This document shows positions 1 to 7,042 of a stretch of DNA of 8,254 bases, one piece after another. The notes beneath the pieces are model-generated. The model did no database searches. It was given only the letters and a program-made list of their open reading frames with translations, and had not been told where the DNA came from. The stretch's first letter is position 1. Every line of letters begins with the position of its first letter. Position numbers and translations under genes: made by a program. The DNA lies in contig CALBSY010000149.1 in the NCBI GenBank assembly GCA_937967725.1, forward strand, positions 1 to 8,254, given 5' to 3'. Origin of the DNA: an uncultured Alphaproteobacteria bacterium. Its GTDB lineage: Bacteria; Pseudomonadota; Alphaproteobacteria; Caulobacterales; Aquidulcibacteraceae.

Positions 1-1005
1 TTTTCGCATCGGCCGCGCACAAGCGTGCAGTACGGGCTTGCCATCACCAATTTCGACAACCCCGAACAATGGCGACGCTTTCGCTGGGGGTTTATCGGCT
101 CTTCGGACAATCACCGCGCGCGCGCCGGCGCCGGCTACAAACCGGTTGACCGGCTGCGTACGACCGAGGCCGCCGGCGTGGAGAGCGCGCAATGGCGCGC
201 ACGCATCCTCGGCCCCGCCGTGCCGCGCAACGACACGCCCAACGACATCACGCGCGACGACTTGCTGCAGCGCGCCGGCTTTCAGCTCACAGAAGCCGAG
301 CGGCAAGCCAGTTTCTTCACCACCGGAGCGCTCGCTGCGGTTCACGCCGAAGGCCGCACCCGCGAGCAGATCTACGCCGCGCTGCAGCGTCGCGAAGTGT
401 ACGCCACCAGCGGACCACGCATCCTCTTGTGGTTCGACTTGTTGAACGGCCCCGAGGGCGTGGCGCCAATGGGTGCGGAGGTGAGCATGGCGCAAGCCCC
501 GCGCTTCCGTGTGCGCGCCGCCGGCGAGGTTCGCCAAGCGCCAGGCTGCCCCGACTTCACCGCGCAAGGCATGTCCGCCAGCCGCTTGCAGAACCTCTGC
601 GGCGGCGAATGCTACAACCCGACCGGCGAAAGACTGCGGATCACGCGCATCGAAGTTGTGCGCATTCGGCCGCAAATCACGCCAGGCGAAGACGTGGCAA
701 CGCTGATAGAGGATGTTTGGCGCACTCTGCCATGTGAGGATCGAGGTCAGGGCTGCGTCGTGGAGTTCAGCGACCCGGAGTGTGCGCGCGGACGGCGCGA
801 CGCCGTCTACTACGGGCGCGCGATCCAGGAGCCGACGGCGCGCATCAACGGCGACAATCTGCGCCCCGCGCGCGACGCGGAGGGGCGAACGACGGCTGTT
901 GATCCGTGCTGGGGGGATTACCGCACCCCGCGCGACGACAACTGCCTCGCCGACATCGAAGAGCGCGCTTGGGCTTCTCCCATCTACGTCAACGCGCGGC
1001 GATGA
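1..1005 (+). CDS. DUF3604 domain-containing protein, 5'-truncated (C-terminal ~334 residues)
   Basis: The frame is open from base 1, so the gene begins before the window; the GTG at 25 is internal. Family members are usually about 600 residues or more, so roughly half is missing. Seen in the sequence: the family motif WGFIGSSDNH (codons about 85-114), whose Asp/His resemble the metal-ligand region of PHP-like hydrolases, then TTGALAAVHAEGRTREQIY and REVYATSGPRI, both typical of DUF3604 (PF12228). The C-terminal third holds eight cysteines and the near terminus reads ERAWASPIYV, common in these proteins. The cysteines suggest an oxidising, extracytoplasmic location, but the signal peptide would be in the missing part. 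The enzyme activity of this family is not established; a metal-dependent hydrolase is the usual guess. Its TGA stop overlaps the next start codon (ATGA at 1002-1005), so the two genes are probably translationally coupled. Confidence 0.88.
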   Translation, partial: FSHRPRTSVQYGLAITNFDNPEQWRRFRWGFIGSSDNHRARAGAGYKPVDRLRTTEAAGVESAQWRARILGPAVPRNDTPNDITRDDLLQRAGFQLTEAERQASFFTTGALAAVHAEGRTREQIYAALQRREVYATSGPRILLWFDLLNGPEGVAPMGAEVSMAQAPRFRVRAAGEVRQAPGCPDFTAQGMSASRLQNLCGGECYNPTGERLRITRIEVVRIRPQITPGEDVATLIEDVWRTLPCEDRGQGCVVEFSDPECARGRRDAVYYGRAIQEPTARINGDNLRPARDAEGRTTAVDPCWGDYRTPRDDNCLADIEERAWASPIYVNARR

Positions 1006-1940
1006 GACGGCCTGACCTCTTCTATGCGATCGCGGGCGTGCTTGGTCTCGGCGCAGCGCTTATCGGGGCGGTGGGGGCGCCACGGATCGAGTGGGCGGAC
1101 AATCCGGCAGCCATCGTCAACGGGACGCCGATTCCACGCGAGGCTCTGGCGCGCGCTGTGCTGGCGCTCGAAAGCGATAGCCGCAATCCCGTGACGCCGG
1201 AGCGGGAAGCCGAAGTACTCGAGCGGTTGATCGAGGAAGAACTCCTGGTGCAGCGCGGCGTGGAACTGGGACTAGCGGAGACTGACTTCGCAGCACGGCG
1301 TGCACTGGTGCAGTCGGTGCTAGCCTTAGCGATCGCCGAACGCGCGGGAGACGAGCCTAGCGAAGAGCAGTTGCGCCAGTTCTATCGTGACAACGCGGGC
1401 TACTTCGCGCCGCCGCCGCGCTTCGCGGCCAGCATTGTATTTTTGGCGGACGCCACCGAAGCGCGCGCTGGCGCGGTGCGTGCGCGGTTGGCCGAAGGCG
1501 GCGACGCGAGCGGTCTTGGCGATCCGATCGCGATCCCGCTGCCGCGCGCCGCACTCCCTGAGACGGAGTGGCGGCGTTTGATCGGCGCGGACGCCGCAGC
1601 GGCAGCGGCGCGGCTGCAGCCAGGGAGCGTAGCCGGGCCGATCCCCGCGAGCGGCGGCGCATACTTTATTCGCGTCGACGGTTTCGCGGCGGCGCCCGCA
1701 CCGCATTATGCGGAAGTCGCCGCGCAGGTGCGCGCGGAATGGGAGCGGCGCGCCGATGAAGCGGCGGCGCAGGCCTATATCGACCGGCTGAAGCGACGCG
1801 CGCACAATGACGCGGTTTGTGCTGGCATTTGTCTTGGCGCTGTTTGCGCTCAGTACCGTGGCGCACGCGCATACACGCTCCCAATCGCTATCGCACTGGA
1901 GCATCGACGGCGACGCGCTCGATGTGCGCGTGGAGGCTAG
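1002..1940 (+). CDS. Peptidyl-prolyl cis-trans isomerase, SurA/PpiC (parvulin)-like, membrane-anchored; 3' end uncertain
   Basis: The ATG at 1002 overlaps the DUF3604 stop (ATGA). Residues 7-26 form a hydrophobic segment that would act as signal anchor, placing the rest in the periplasm. Then come a SurA-N-like helical region (about 36-115: IVNGTPIPREALARAV, EVLERLIEEELLVQRGVELG) and a parvulin-like region (about 125-228, ending LQPGSVAGPIPASGGAYFIRV). The rotamase domain is degenerate: the usual HILV and GGDLG motifs are not recognisable, so it may be a chaperone rather than an active isomerase. As sequenced it has 312 residues, but the last ~45 overlap the signal peptide and N-terminus of the next gene and look like out-of-frame sequence (Cys/Arg/Ala-rich). 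A more natural end is near residue 267, close to 1810. Function is inferred as helping fold an exported partner, perhaps the neighbouring DUF3604 protein. Confidence 0.8.
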   Translation: MRRPDLFYAIAGVLGLGAALIGAVGAPRIEWADNPAAIVNGTPIPREALARAVLALESDSRNPVTPEREAEVLERLIEEELLVQRGVELGLAETDFAARRALVQSVLALAIAERAGDEPSEEQLRQFYRDNAGYFAPPPRFAASIVFLADATEARAGAVRARLAEGGDASGLGDPIAIPLPRAALPETEWRRLIGADAAAAAARLQPGSVAGPIPASGGAYFIRVDGFAAAPAPHYAEVAAQVRAEWERRADEAAAQAYIDRLKRRAHNDAVCAGICLGAVCAQYRGARAYTLPIAIALEHRRRRARCARGG

Positions 1941-3006
1941 CGCCGTTGATGTGACGCGACTCTACGCGTTGGGCGGAGATGCGTCCCTGCCCGCCACGTT
2001 TGCGGAAGAAGTTGCGCGTGGGCTTAGCGTCAAAGTGAATGGGCAAGAATGCGCGCCAATCGATGAGCCCGCGGTCGTGGTGACACAAAGCGCTCGCTTC
2101 GTCGCGCGCTGGCGTTTCGAGTGCGCCGAAGGGTCATTGGCCGCGCGCGGAGGTCAGATCGAGAGCGGACTATTCCTCGATGTTGCGCCGTCACACCTGC
2201 ATTTCGTCGCGCTACATGACGGCGAGGGCGGCGTCGCTGAAGCGGTGCTGACCGAACCGCATCCGCGCGCTGAACTCAACCCCAGCGCTGCGCCTGAAAC
2301 ACGCTCCTTCTGGCAAACTGTATCGCATTTCGCGCCGATCGGCGCCGAACATGTTTGGACCGGGCTCGATCACGTCGCCTTTATACTGGCCTTGGTGCTG
2401 CTCACGATGGGTCATCTGCGCGGCGTCATCCTCGCCGCCACAGGTTTTACGCTGGGACACTCCGTGACCCTCGGATTGGCTGCGATGAATGTACTGCGCC
2501 CGGACGGGAACACGATCGAGGCGCTGATCGGTTTCACCATCGCATTCGTTGCGTTGGAAGCCGGCGAACGAGGCGGCGCGCGTATGCGGGAGTGGTCAGC
2601 GCCGGCGGCGGCCTTTCTGGTGCTCGCGGGCGTGTTGGCGATGGCGGGCGCGGCGCCAATGTCGCCGTTGGTGTGGTTCGGCTTGGCGATGTTTGTGTAC
2701 GCCTACCCGCGCGGCTTTCCGCGTGGCGCGGTATGGATCGCCCTGATCTTCGGTCTCATCCACGGCTGCGGCTTCGCCGGCGCGTTGGCAGAACTCGAAC
2801 TGCCGCGGCCACGGCTGATTGCCTCGCTCCTCGGTTTCAACTTGGGCGTCGAGTTTGGGCAAATCGTGGTCATTGCGATGGCGCTGCTTGTCGGACTCGC
2901 CGCGAAGCGTGCGCCGGACCCATGGCGTATGCAGGGCGCGACGGTCGCGGGCGCCGCGCTGTTCGCGCTTGGCTTCTTCTGGTTCGCGAGCCGGCTGATC
3001 GCCTAG
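1807..3006 (+). CDS. HupE/UreJ family membrane protein with N-terminal extracytoplasmic domain
   Basis: This is a 399-residue protein. Residues 1-22 are a clear signal peptide (hydrophobic run ending AHA), which supports the ATG at 1807 although it lies inside the preceding frame. Residues 23 to about 165 are a soluble beta-rich extracytoplasmic region. From about 175 the HupE/UreJ membrane domain follows with its conserved motifs: GAEHVWTGLDH (179-189), FTLGHSVTL (214-222), FGLIHGCGFAGAL (315-327) and FNLGVEFGQ (344-352). The histidine and acidic residues within membrane segments fit the proposed metal (nickel/cobalt) permease role of this superfamily. No urease or hydrogenase gene is visible nearby, so the substrate is unknown. 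Residue 321 is Cys in a motif that commonly reads HGFGFA. The TAG stop lies inside the shared CTAG at 3003-3006, against the oppositely oriented symporter. It is the third gene of the DUF3604-isomerase-HupE/UreJ set. Confidence 0.88.
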   Translation: MTRFVLAFVLALFALSTVAHAHTRSQSLSHWSIDGDALDVRVEASAVDVTRLYALGGDASLPATFAEEVARGLSVKVNGQECAPIDEPAVVVTQSARFVARWRFECAEGSLAARGGQIESGLFLDVAPSHLHFVALHDGEGGVAEAVLTEPHPRAELNPSAAPETRSFWQTVSHFAPIGAEHVWTGLDHVAFILALVLLTMGHLRGVILAATGFTLGHSVTLGLAAMNVLRPDGNTIEALIGFTIAFVALEAGERGGARMREWSAPAAAFLVLAGVLAMAGAAPMSPLVWFGLAMFVYAYPRGFPRGAVWIALIFGLIHGCGFAGALAELELPRPRLIASLLGFNLGVEFGQIVVIAMALLVGLAAKRAPDPWRMQGATVAGAALFALGFFWFASRLIA

Positions 3007-4577
3007 CGGAAGATCCAGATCAGCGCGGCGACAACGAGCACGATGATGAAGGCCTGCCAGCGATAATCCCAGAAGCCGCGCTTGGACACCGCGTCGGCGC
3101 CTTGCCACAGCGCGCCTTCAAGTTTTGCTGGCGCCGGGCGTGGCGTAATCGCGCTGCCCAACATGCCGACGAGCAAGCAAAGGCCAGTCGTGATTCCCGC
3201 CACAATGGTGAAGTGCGGCAGACCATCGGCGATGCCCTGTCCTTGCGTGTGAATCTTCCAGGCCAGAATTGCGGCGCCTAGGACGTGACCAAATACCAGA
3301 GTGAGCAGCGCCGCCGCACCGGTCATGCGTTTCCAGAACATGCCCAGCAAGAACACAGCGGCGATCGGCGGCACCGCGTAGGAGAACACTTGCTGGATGT
3401 AGTTGAACAAGCCGGGGAAGTCGCGGATCACGAGCGGCCAAAACGCGGCGATTACGATAAAGACGAGCGTCACGAGGCGCCCAACCAGCACGGTGCGGCG
3501 CGGAGACCAGCCGCGTTTGTCGGCTTGGAAGAAGTCGTACATCACCAGCGTCGAAGACGCGTTGAGCGTCGAGTCGATCGTCGACATGATCGCCGCGATC
3601 AGGCCAGCAATGACGAGGCCGGTGAGCCCGACGGGCAGGAAGTTGACGATCATGGCCGGGAACACCTGGTCGCCGGTCTCCAGGTTCGGCAGCAGCGCAA
3701 ACGCCAGCGCGCCGGGAATGGCCATAATAAAGAGCGGCAATACTTTCAGCGCCGCCGCCAACATGGCGCCCCAGCGCGCTTGGTCGACAGAACGAGCGCC
3801 GAGCACGCGTTGCATGATGTATTGGTTGGTGCCCCAGTAGTAAAAGCCGAGCACCGGCAAGCCGACGATCACGCCGAGCCATGGCAGCGCCGGGTCGTCG
3901 AGCGGACGCACCAGCGAAAGGTGATCCTGCGGCACGGAGGCCATCGCCGCGGTCCAGGAGAAGTCGAATTGTGCGAAGACTTCGTAGGTGATGATGCCGG
4001 CGCCGACGAGCAATACGATGGCTTGCAGCATGTCGGTATAGACGACGGCGCGCAGGCCGCCGGCAGCGGTGTAGAGGCCGGCAAACACGGCGAGCGCGAT
4101 ACATGCCGGCAGGAACGGGATGCCCGGTTGGAGCGTCTGCAGCACAAGAACGCCGGCGAAGATGCTGCCGGCGGTGTCGACAAAGATGGAAAGGAAGACC
4201 GTGAGCGCCGAAACATATTTGCAGACGGCTGGCCCGAACCGCTTCTCCAAATATTCGGGAATTGTCGTAATGCGCGTGCGTAGAAACACTGGGATGGTGA
4301 ACACGGCCATGAACACCAGGATCAGCGCCGCCATCAGTTCGTAGTGCGCCACGCTGATGCCGCTGGTGTAGGCCGCGCCGGCCACGCCGATCATCGTCGT
4401 GGAAGAAATATTAGAAGCAAACAGCGAGAGGCCGATGGCAACAAAGCCAAGGCTGCGCCCGGCTAAGAAGAGCTCCTCTCCTGAACCGGACGCACGCCTC
4501 GCCACCACCGCGCCAATGAGTATAACGATCGCGAGATAGGCGGCGATGACGCCCCAATCGACCGCGTTCATTGCCAT
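3003..4577 (-). CDS. Sodium:solute symporter (SSS family, SGLT-like), probable sugar or glucosylglycerol uptake
   Basis: This 524-residue integral membrane protein has about 13-14 hydrophobic segments, the size of vSGLT-type transporters. Motifs seen: FASNISSTTMIGVAGAAY (53-70), the family signature region YTAAGGLRAVVYTDMLQ (169-185), GTNQYIMQRVLGARS (249-263), and the Na2-site region STIDSTLNASSTLVMYDFF (332-350), in which the serines/threonines are expected to bind sodium. These make it a Na+-coupled transporter at the inner membrane, of the sugar/myo-inositol branch. The ATG at 4577 is preferred over the ATG at 4571 because an AGGAGG lies 8 nt upstream. It begins 37 nt after the glucosylglycerol-phosphate synthase gene on the same strand, so it is probably co-transcribed. 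From that context the substrate could be glucosylglycerol or a related sugar; this is inference and the sequence does not fix the substrate. Confidence 0.9.
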   Translation of the reverse strand: MAMNAVDWGVIAAYLAIVILIGAVVARRASGSGEELFLAGRSLGFVAIGLSLFASNISSTTMIGVAGAAYTSGISVAHYELMAALILVFMAVFTIPVFLRTRITTIPEYLEKRFGPAVCKYVSALTVFLSIFVDTAGSIFAGVLVLQTLQPGIPFLPACIALAVFAGLYTAAGGLRAVVYTDMLQAIVLLVGAGIITYEVFAQFDFSWTAAMASVPQDHLSLVRPLDDPALPWLGVIVGLPVLGFYYWGTNQYIMQRVLGARSVDQARWGAMLAAALKVLPLFIMAIPGALAFALLPNLETGDQVFPAMIVNFLPVGLTGLVIAGLIAAIMSTIDSTLNASSTLVMYDFFQADKRGWSPRRTVLVGRLVTLVFIVIAAFWPLVIRDFPGLFNYIQQVFSYAVPPIAAVFLLGMFWKRMTGAAALLTLVFGHVLGAAILAWKIHTQGQGIADGLPHFTIVAGITTGLCLLVGMLGSAITPRPAPAKLEGALWQGADAVSKRGFWDYRWQAFIIVLVVAALIWIFR

Positions 4578-4578
4578 G

Positions 4579-4615
4579 AGCGCTCCCTCCTGCCCTGTCC
4601 TTTTCGGCTAGCGCT
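4579..4615 (-). repeat. Inverted AGCGCT pair flanking the symporter ribosome binding site
   Basis: The palindromic hexamer AGCGCT occurs at 4579-4584 and again at 4610-4615, separated by 25 nt. As each copy is self-complementary, the two could pair in the mRNA and place the AGGAGG in the loop, one base before the symporter start codon. The stem is only 6 bp with a long loop, so an effect on translation is speculative. Confidence 0.3.
4586..4591 (-). promoter_or_regulatory. Strong ribosome binding site of the symporter gene
   Basis: On the minus strand the sequence reads AGGAGG followed by 8 nt and then ATG at 4577. This is a consensus Shine-Dalgarno at good spacing. It decides for the ATG at 4577 rather than the one two codons further on, which would be 14 nt away. 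Confidence 0.75.
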
Positions 4616-6129
4616 TATGCTGCGCTACGCGCGTCCTCCGGTGCATCAATCGCTGCGAAGCGCTCCCGCACGTGGCTGGCCCAATGATCAACATCCCAGC
4701 GGCGCACACGCTCTTGCATCGCGTTCATGCGTTGCGTGCGCTCTGGGCCACCCATGTCGAGCGCCTGATCCAATGTCGCGTCCATCATGCGCTCGGAATA
4801 CGGATTGACGAGCAAGGCTTCCGGCAATTCAACGGCGGCGCCGGCGAACTCGGACAGCATCAAAACGCCGGGATCGCCGTTTTGGGCGCCGATGAACTCC
4901 TTGGCCACGAGATTCAAGCCGTCGCGCAACGGCGTAACCATGCAAACATCGGCGGCGCGATAGTAGCAGACCAGTTCTTCGAACGGGACGCCGCGCGTCG
5001 ACAACATGATCGGCGTCCAGCGCAGGTTGCCGTACTTGCCGTTGATTGCGCCAGCCAGACGTTCGACTTCGCGCTGCGCGGCCCGATAGGCGCTCATCCC
5101 TTCGGCGGGCGCAACACAGACACAGAACATTTTCACCTTTTCGCGCAATTCCGGCCGGCGCGCGAGCAAGCGATCGAAGCTTTCGAGCATCTCCTTGGTG
5201 CCCTTCACGTAGTCGACACGGCCGACCGACATGATGAGCCGGCGGTCGCCGACTTCCTCGCGGATATCGGCGACGCGCTGAACCGATTGCGCCGACTGCA
5301 AGAACGCATCGATGACGCGCGGATTCGCGCCAATCGGCCACGCGTCGATGCCAATCGTGCGCCCATTGTGCCGCAGGGCGGTGGTTACACTGGGTTCGGA
5401 GAGCGCCGCGCCGGTTGGGCTAAAGGGCCCTTCAACGTCGCGCACTTCCGCGCGAGACGCGCCCATAACGGAGCAAGCGACCGACGCGAAATTCTCCGCA
5501 TAGCGCGGGATGTGAAAGCCGACGATGTCGCAATCGAGCAAGCTTTGCAAAATTTCTTCGCGCCACGGCAGCACGTTGAACACGTCCGCCGAGGGAAACG
5601 GCGTATGATGGAAGAAGGCGATGCGGGCGTTCGGCTTCAATTGACGCACGTAGTGCGGCACGAGCCAGAGATTGTAGTCATGCACCCAGATCAGTGCGTC
5701 GTCCGCCGCCTCCGCACACGCAGCTTCCGCGAACAGACGGTTCACTTCTCGGAAATTGTCCCAATCAACAGGGCCGTAATTGAACATGCCCGGGAAGGAG
5801 TGGAGGATTGGCCACAGCGCCTCCTTCGAAGTGACGTGATAAAAGCCCTTCACCTGGTCGGCAGTGAGCGGCAGGCGCACGACATCATATTCGCCATAAG
5901 AATCCTTGATGTGCACCTTGCGCTCGAAATTCGCGTTGCCCTTGGCTGAGGCGAGCTTCCAGGCCACCCAGACGGCATCCTCTGCGGTGCCGAAGAATCC
6001 CTTCAGCGCCGGCACAATGCCGTTGGGACTCTTATTTTCCTTGTAGACGATGCGTCCGTTCTCCAAGACCTCCTCATAGGGTTGTCTGTGGTAGACGATC
6101 ACGAACCGCGATTTGTTGGTCTGCGTCAC
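4615..6129 (-). CDS. ggpS: Glucosylglycerol-phosphate synthase (GT20 family, OtsA-like fold)
   Basis: This 504-residue GT-B glycosyltransferase of family GT20 is expected to be cytoplasmic, joining ADP-glucose and glycerol-3-phosphate to give glucosylglycerol phosphate, precursor of the compatible solute glucosylglycerol. The N-terminus has YHRQPYEE (13-20) and KSPNGI (33-38), the pattern I know from cyanobacterial GgpS, where OtsA has SNR and GGL. FYHVTSKEALWPILHSFPG (96-114) also follows GgpS. Shared GT20 residues are present: HDYN (150-153), FFHHTPFPS (172-180), GRVDYVKG (303-310, giving the Arg/Lys pair that binds donor phosphates) and TPLRDGLNLVAKEF (399-412). Length equals that of GgpS. 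The start is GTG, sharing its first base with the last base of the upstream phosphatase stop, with AAGGAGG 7 nt upstream. A trehalose-6-phosphate synthase is the main alternative and is what a generic annotation would say; the N-terminal motifs argue against it. Confidence 0.8.
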   Translation of the reverse strand: MTQTNKSRFVIVYHRQPYEEVLENGRIVYKENKSPNGIVPALKGFFGTAEDAVWVAWKLASAKGNANFERKVHIKDSYGEYDVVRLPLTADQVKGFYHVTSKEALWPILHSFPGMFNYGPVDWDNFREVNRLFAEAACAEAADDALIWVHDYNLWLVPHYVRQLKPNARIAFFHHTPFPSADVFNVLPWREEILQSLLDCDIVGFHIPRYAENFASVACSVMGASRAEVRDVEGPFSPTGAALSEPSVTTALRHNGRTIGIDAWPIGANPRVIDAFLQSAQSVQRVADIREEVGDRRLIMSVGRVDYVKGTKEMLESFDRLLARRPELREKVKMFCVCVAPAEGMSAYRAAQREVERLAGAINGKYGNLRWTPIMLSTRGVPFEELVCYYRAADVCMVTPLRDGLNLVAKEFIGAQNGDPGVLMLSEFAGAAVELPEALLVNPYSERMMDATLDQALDMGGPERTQRMNAMQERVRRWDVDHWASHVRERFAAIDAPEDARSAA

Positions 6130-6935
6130 TAGACGGCCTCCTTCATCGCTTTGGACAAGAGATTGAAGCGCTCGATCGCTTCCATGATGCCCCCAGCGCC
6201 TTCACGGCGCGCGCAATAAACGTTTTTGAGCGACGCTACGGCGTCACGCAGTCTCGGCTCCGCATTGCCGACCGCGACGCCGCGCAGCCCGGTTTGAAAT
6301 AGCGATAGGTCGTTCATCGTGTCGCCGGCGCAAAGCACGCGTTCGTGCACGCATCCTTCCTGCGCCAACACTTGCAAGAGCGTCTCGCCCTTGTTCACGC
6401 CGCGCGGCAGTACGTCAAAATAAAGGTCCGCTGATGTGAGCGCTGCGTACCCCGCCGCTTCGATCTCGGCGCCGGCGGCGCGCGCTTCGTCGGCGTCATC
6501 GTAGAAATACGAAAGCCGGCGCCCTCCAAATATGTCTTGTTGTTTTAGCTTCGGGCGGCGCGTCATGATCTCGGCGGCCAATTTGGGTCCGGGCCAGCGT
6601 TCGTCGATCCACGCTTCCGCGGCGCTGTGCGGCGTCCATTCAGGGCCAACAACCACGCTGGTGCCAACATCGCCGATGATCATATCCGGCGCTGGCGTTT
6701 CACCACTGGCCGCGAGCCCCGATGCAAATGGAATGTCGCGCCCCGTGACGAACACCAACGCGACGTCATCGCGGCGCCGTTCGATCAGATCGTAAAGCGC
6801 GGCCCGTTCGGCGGTCGATCCGCCGAGAAAGGTCCCGTCGAGATCCACCGCGAGAAAAAGAGCGCGGTCGCGCAATGCTGTCTTAGAGGTGCTCAACGCC
6901 TCCGCCTTTCGATTTTGCGGGGCGACGCGAAACAC
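6129..6935 (-). CDS. HAD-IIB family phosphatase, probable glucosylglycerol-3-phosphate phosphatase (GgpP-like)
   Basis: This 268-residue HAD hydrolase shows all four HAD motifs: DLDGT (31-35, nucleophile Asp31 and acid/base Asp33), VTGRD (63-67, Thr64), the lysine of NKGETL (Lys182), and GDTMND (204-209, Mg2+-binding aspartates). The segment PAPDMIIGDVGTSVV (81-95) resembles sucrose-phosphate-phosphatase-like enzymes and the phosphatase half of fused GgpP-GgpS proteins. Because its TAG stop overlaps the ggpS GTG by one base, the natural role is to dephosphorylate glucosylglycerol phosphate. A trehalose-phosphate or sucrose-phosphate phosphatase is the alternative. The start is not certain: GTG at 6935 has no good Shine-Dalgarno, whereas TTG at 6896 follows a purine-rich AAAGGCGGAGG and would give about 255 residues; the catalytic domain is intact either way. 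Confidence 0.8.
   Translation of the reverse strand: MFRVAPQNRKAEALSTSKTALRDRALFLAVDLDGTFLGGSTAERAALYDLIERRRDDVALVFVTGRDIPFASGLAASGETPAPDMIIGDVGTSVVVGPEWTPHSAAEAWIDERWPGPKLAAEIMTRRPKLKQQDIFGGRRLSYFYDDADEARAAGAEIEAAGYAALTSADLYFDVLPRGVNKGETLLQVLAQEGCVHERVLCAGDTMNDLSLFQTGLRGVAVGNAEPRLRDAVASLKNVYCARREGAGGIMEAIERFNLLSKAMKEAV
6137..6143 (-). promoter_or_regulatory. Strong ribosome binding site of ggpS inside the phosphatase gene
   Basis: The minus strand reads AAGGAGG, then 7 nt, then GTG at 6129. It lies within the last codons of the upstream phosphatase gene (MKEAV end). A near-perfect Shine-Dalgarno at ideal spacing supports the GTG start and gives ggpS its own initiation signal in addition to coupling through the one-base overlap. 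Confidence 0.8.
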
Positions 6936-7011
6936 TCGACGATCAGAATACGATCAAGCCGAGCTAAGGTCCGCAAAGCAGACGCCAGCCCCAGGGGTAA
7001 TGCTGCAACGC

Positions 7012-7040
7012 AACATAGCGGATTCGGCTAATAATTGCAA
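7012..7040 (-). promoter_or_regulatory. Candidate sigma70-type promoter of the phosphatase-ggpS-symporter operon
   Basis: On the minus strand TTGCAA (7035-7040) and TATGTT (7012-7017) are separated by exactly 17 nt; each matches 4 of 6 consensus bases. This would start transcription near 7005, about 70 nt before the GTG at 6935. It lies in the AT-rich gap 6936-7155, the only sizeable non-coding stretch in the window. Found by eye only. Confidence 0.4.
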
Positions 7041-7042
7041 CC

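Noticed and set aside
25..27. GTG as a true start of the DUF3604 gene
   Set aside because: The frame is open to base 1, and the family needs several hundred residues before the GFIGSSDNH motif.
2980..3030. Intrinsic terminator between the converging operons
   Set aside because: The coding sequences overlap here and I see no GC hairpin followed by a T-run.
2355..3281. Plus-strand open frame overlapping the HupE/UreJ gene and running into the symporter region
   Set aside because: It is Arg-rich out-of-frame sequence; the HupE/UreJ frame has the conserved motifs.
3285..4283. Plus-strand open frame (332 codons) opposite the symporter
   Set aside because: It is very rich in Arg, His, Glu and Gln with no hydrophobic core, as expected of the complement of membrane-protein codons.
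4672..5949. Long plus-strand open frame (425 codons) opposite ggpS
   Set aside because: It lies wholly antisense to a gene with complete GT20 motifs and is a by-product of GC-rich codon use; no family features are seen.
4615..6129. Trehalose-6-phosphate synthase (OtsA) as the name for the GT20 gene
   Set aside because: The N-terminal loop and the region around residues 96-114 follow GgpS rather than OtsA; kept only as an alternative.
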